From Dipylidium caninum (Eukaryota; Platyhelminthes; Cestoda; Cyclophyllidea; Dipylidiidae), in contig QEYB01000158.1 of assembly GCA_017562135.1 (NCBI GenBank), forward strand, positions 434,001-498,000: DNA of 64,000 nt. The letters run 5' to 3'. Of this stretch, positions 61,601 through 64,000 are shown in pieces. Under the pieces are notes generated by a model. The model was not told the DNA's origin. It searched no databases and saw nothing but the letters and a program-made list of their open reading frames with translations. Positions within the stretch are counted from its first letter, which is position 1; each line of letters starts with the position of its first letter. The position numbers were made by a program, and so were the translations under genes.

Positions 61601-62693
61601 GTTACAGCCGCGGTACTTACACACTTAGCTGTAAGATGCAGAGGCGGTGGGGAAGGCGGCGAGAAAAGTCCTTACTTGACTATACTCTCCCTCGGTGTTC
61701 TCTCGTATCACCACAATATCGACGTCTTTGTGGCGAGTTATGACGCCAGGGAAATTGTAGCAGCGTTGAACGTAGGCGAACAGTCCCAACTCCTTACGGA
61801 TCACCAGATTTTTCGATTTCATACCTAAAAAAAACGCGCGCAGACAACACAAGTCGGCAGAATAATGTGCATAATGGGTTGGATAAATTAACAGAGACGG
61901 TAAATTGGGTTTAACGTGTGTTGGCGTGATTAAACACAAGATGGATTCATCCATAACGCACAAATTGGTGGATATAAGGTAACGAATGAATGGAAGGACG
62001 AACGGAGAAACCTTCAATTCCCCTGAAAATGACAGGTTACACAATGAGCAGATACAGTTGGCAGTGTACGTGGATTGAAAACTTTAGAACTACTACGATG
62101 TCAACTCAAGCGAGACTCAAATTACAATTGAGTACTTCAATCAGGAAAATTCAATAATAGACTGAGTTTACTGACACAACTTTGAATAAATAGGGCAAAT
62201 TATCTAATAATATACTGGATAATTTGAAAAGCAGATGTGTAGGACGACTTGGTGGAAATGTCGCCAGAAAGGCAAACTGGCACGTAAAAGGTGCAATATC
62301 AAACTCTCATCTCTAATTTCACCTACCAGGAATCGTCTTAATGCTCCCTTTCAACGCTACTCCATTTCTCTGTACTGCCAAAATCGCCTCCCTCAGAGTC
62401 TCCTCGTTTGAGTTACTGTCGATCTTGATCTCATCGAAGTCGACCGGTGCTTCCAGCGCATAATAAACGGACTTCACGTGCTCCATCATTTCAGGACTTA
62501 CCCCGTCACCAGTAAGCATGGCAACGGTGTGCCGGCCGCCGTACTTCACTTGAGCCGGAGAAGCCCGCATTCCATGCTGCAAATTGCAGGTCGAGGGGAG
62601 ATAACCACACGGGCGGTGCACTTTCGTTTGATGAGTGACCGTGGAAGTGTCTGTGCTTAGCGACCGCAAGAATATTGTCTGTCGTCGAATCAA
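58637..62693 (-). CDS. IDH3G: Isocitrate dehydrogenase [NAD] regulatory subunit, gamma-type, mitochondrial
   Basis: Six minus-strand exons, all phases consistent: 62693-62327, 61824-61676, 61583-61516, 60535-60397, 60305-60023, 58788-58637; 385 residues, close to the usual length. The N-terminus [14 protein letters not shown] looks like a mitochondrial targeting sequence. The core begins at [19 protein letters not shown] and contains [74 protein letters not shown] and ends with [15 protein letters not shown]. These blocks fit the gamma subunit better than beta ([28 protein letters not shown]). In the matrix the enzyme oxidises isocitrate to 2-oxoglutarate in the TCA cycle; gamma subunits are allosteric partners of the catalytic alpha subunit. 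An alternative first exon at 63605-63555 could replace the first five residues. Beta and gamma split early, so the exact paralogue is inference. Confidence 0.95.
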
Positions 62694-64000
62694 ATGATAG
62701 AGTGAGAAAAGCTATCAATCTCCGAATTTATAGAGAATAATCTGATAGAGACTATTTCGGATCCATAGGTCAAAAGTAAGTGGCTTTCATCTGCCCCAAA
62801 ACGATGTTCATATCTGCGAAAAGGAGCATTAATTATCCTAACGTTTGCACATATATATCCAATAGTGTATTGAAGAATGATTCGTGGGCAATATAGTATC
62901 ACAAGCTAGTCGGTATGGACTACAACCACGAAGGCCAAGTAGAAGCCTACTAAACTCAGACACATCTTTTCTTTAAAAGAAAATGGCCTTCATTTCTAAG
63001 CTATATGTTAATTATGCTCGACACTGTCAACCGAAATGACTAACACAACACGGATAGTCAATAATACGTCAAGGTGAAGTGCTTAATTTACATTTGACAA
63101 GCAGTCGCCGATAAATTCCAGTGTCGAAAATGTGAGCACCTACATGTAATCATCTGCAGAATTGGTGGTTTTTGCTAAACATCAAGAGCAGTCGGGTCCA
63201 AAGACTATAGGAAAGCATGTTCCACATCTCTCTTCAGGTAGTTCAACTATATTCTATTCAAATTAGTAAATTTAACTAACGTAGAACCGGTCAACGAATC
63301 GTCCCGGCAAAATTGCCAAAGAGTAGCTGCGAGAATCTCAAGTATAATGGAGTAAAAAGCATTTTACTCAATGTAACGATTCATTTCATTGGCAACTCGT
63401 TGTGAAGGATGAATACTCTGAGGACAGAAATAAACCAGTAAAATGGCCTATTGTCCATGAGCCACTTAAAGTTCCAAAGAGATGAACTGTGCACTTCGAT
63501 ACAAGTAGTTATAAAATAATGACTAAGAACATTTGGGTAAAGGGTACTACTCACGCAAGTGTTCCGTATGGAGAGGAGGCGCGAGAATTTTTGGAGACTG
63601 CTCATAGTGCAGAGACTTTGGTATAAATGAGCTGACCTAAGTTTCACAAGAAGAGTTTATTTTGAGACTGCGTATTTAGTATAATAATATAAGAAGCCTA
63701 CTAAGTGCAAAAAATGAATTCGCGTGAACGCCGATGATGAGCTTAGAGAAATAGTAACACCACGCCTTGATCTGAATGAAAGCTAAACAACCGTCGTAAT
63801 ACACATATTTAATAAAGACCTATGCATGCCTAGGATTAAGCATGGTTAATTGATGCTGCAAGTGGTATATGTAGTCATGCAGTCGAATTCTTAACGGACA
63901 GCATTTTGATGTGATTAAACCAAATGTTTTCGTGAATAATGCCAATATGTAAAATTTATGAAATAGTTGATAGGAATAAAACAAAGTACTAAATATAGCA
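62694..64000. other. Upstream region of IDH3G
   Basis: AT-rich. Apart from the possible leader exon at 63555-63605, I see no gene. Short frames lack domain features. Confidence 0.5.
63555..63605 (-). CDS. Possible alternative first exon of IDH3G
   Basis: Minus-strand ATG opening MSSLQKFSRLLSIRNTC, a basic, serine-rich stretch typical of mitochondrial presequences, ending exactly at a good GTGAGT donor in phase 0. The ACGACAG acceptor before position 62678 in the main first exon is also phase 0. The joined N-terminus would be a longer targeting peptide. No upstream promoter was identified. Confidence 0.35.

Noticed and set aside
1..64000. CRISPR arrays, insertion sequences, retroviral or transposon proteins
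   Set aside because: No regular spacer-repeat array, transposase, reverse transcriptase or integrase motif was seen in any frame.

Overview
This is a piece of a nuclear animal genome. Genes are split by GT-AG introns (two GC-AG) with consistent phases, and several are orthologues of conserved animal proteins. Gene content, many short introns and unusual low-complexity insertions fit a flatworm, most likely a tapeworm, but that is inference; the sequence alone only secures 'bilaterian with ciliary axonemes'. There are no bacterial operons, CRISPR arrays, rRNA genes or convincing tRNA genes.

Layout: (1) 1-3106 has no gene I can support. (2) 3107-12404, plus strand: ANKMY1, a MORN + ankyrin + MYND zinc-finger protein. 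(3) About 12.4-37.4 kb is a GC-rich, gene-poor block with microsatellites, short palindromes and repeats. Two small minus-strand genes for secreted, probably processed peptides are hidden in it (19333-19827 and 32645-33310). Each has a signal peptide, one intron between in-phase exons, a TATA-like box at a sensible distance, and dibasic cleavage sites. Neither belongs to a family I recognise, and they are the main discovery candidates. (4) At about 37.4 kb composition switches to AT-rich. DAW1/ODA16 (38714-41996, plus) loads outer-arm dynein for ciliary transport; a type I membrane protein of unknown family follows (42875-43835, plus). (5) On the minus strand lie WDR24 (57354-44240), a GATOR2 subunit of the lysosomal amino-acid/mTORC1 pathway, and IDH3G (62693-58637), a regulatory subunit of mitochondrial NAD-dependent isocitrate dehydrogenase.

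The exon chains of DAW1, IDH3G, the membrane protein and the two peptide genes were followed base by base. ANKMY1 and WDR24 are resolved except for three poorly conserved stretches (5211-6642, 55424-56190, 48539 to about 48900). DAW1 and WDR24 each contain one apparent frameshift inside a conserved domain, so either the assembly has small indel errors or these copies are damaged; the rest of both reading frames is intact, which favours assembly error. Functionally the window pairs two probable cilium genes (ANKMY1, DAW1) with two metabolic genes (WDR24, IDH3G); nothing suggests co-regulation beyond proximity.
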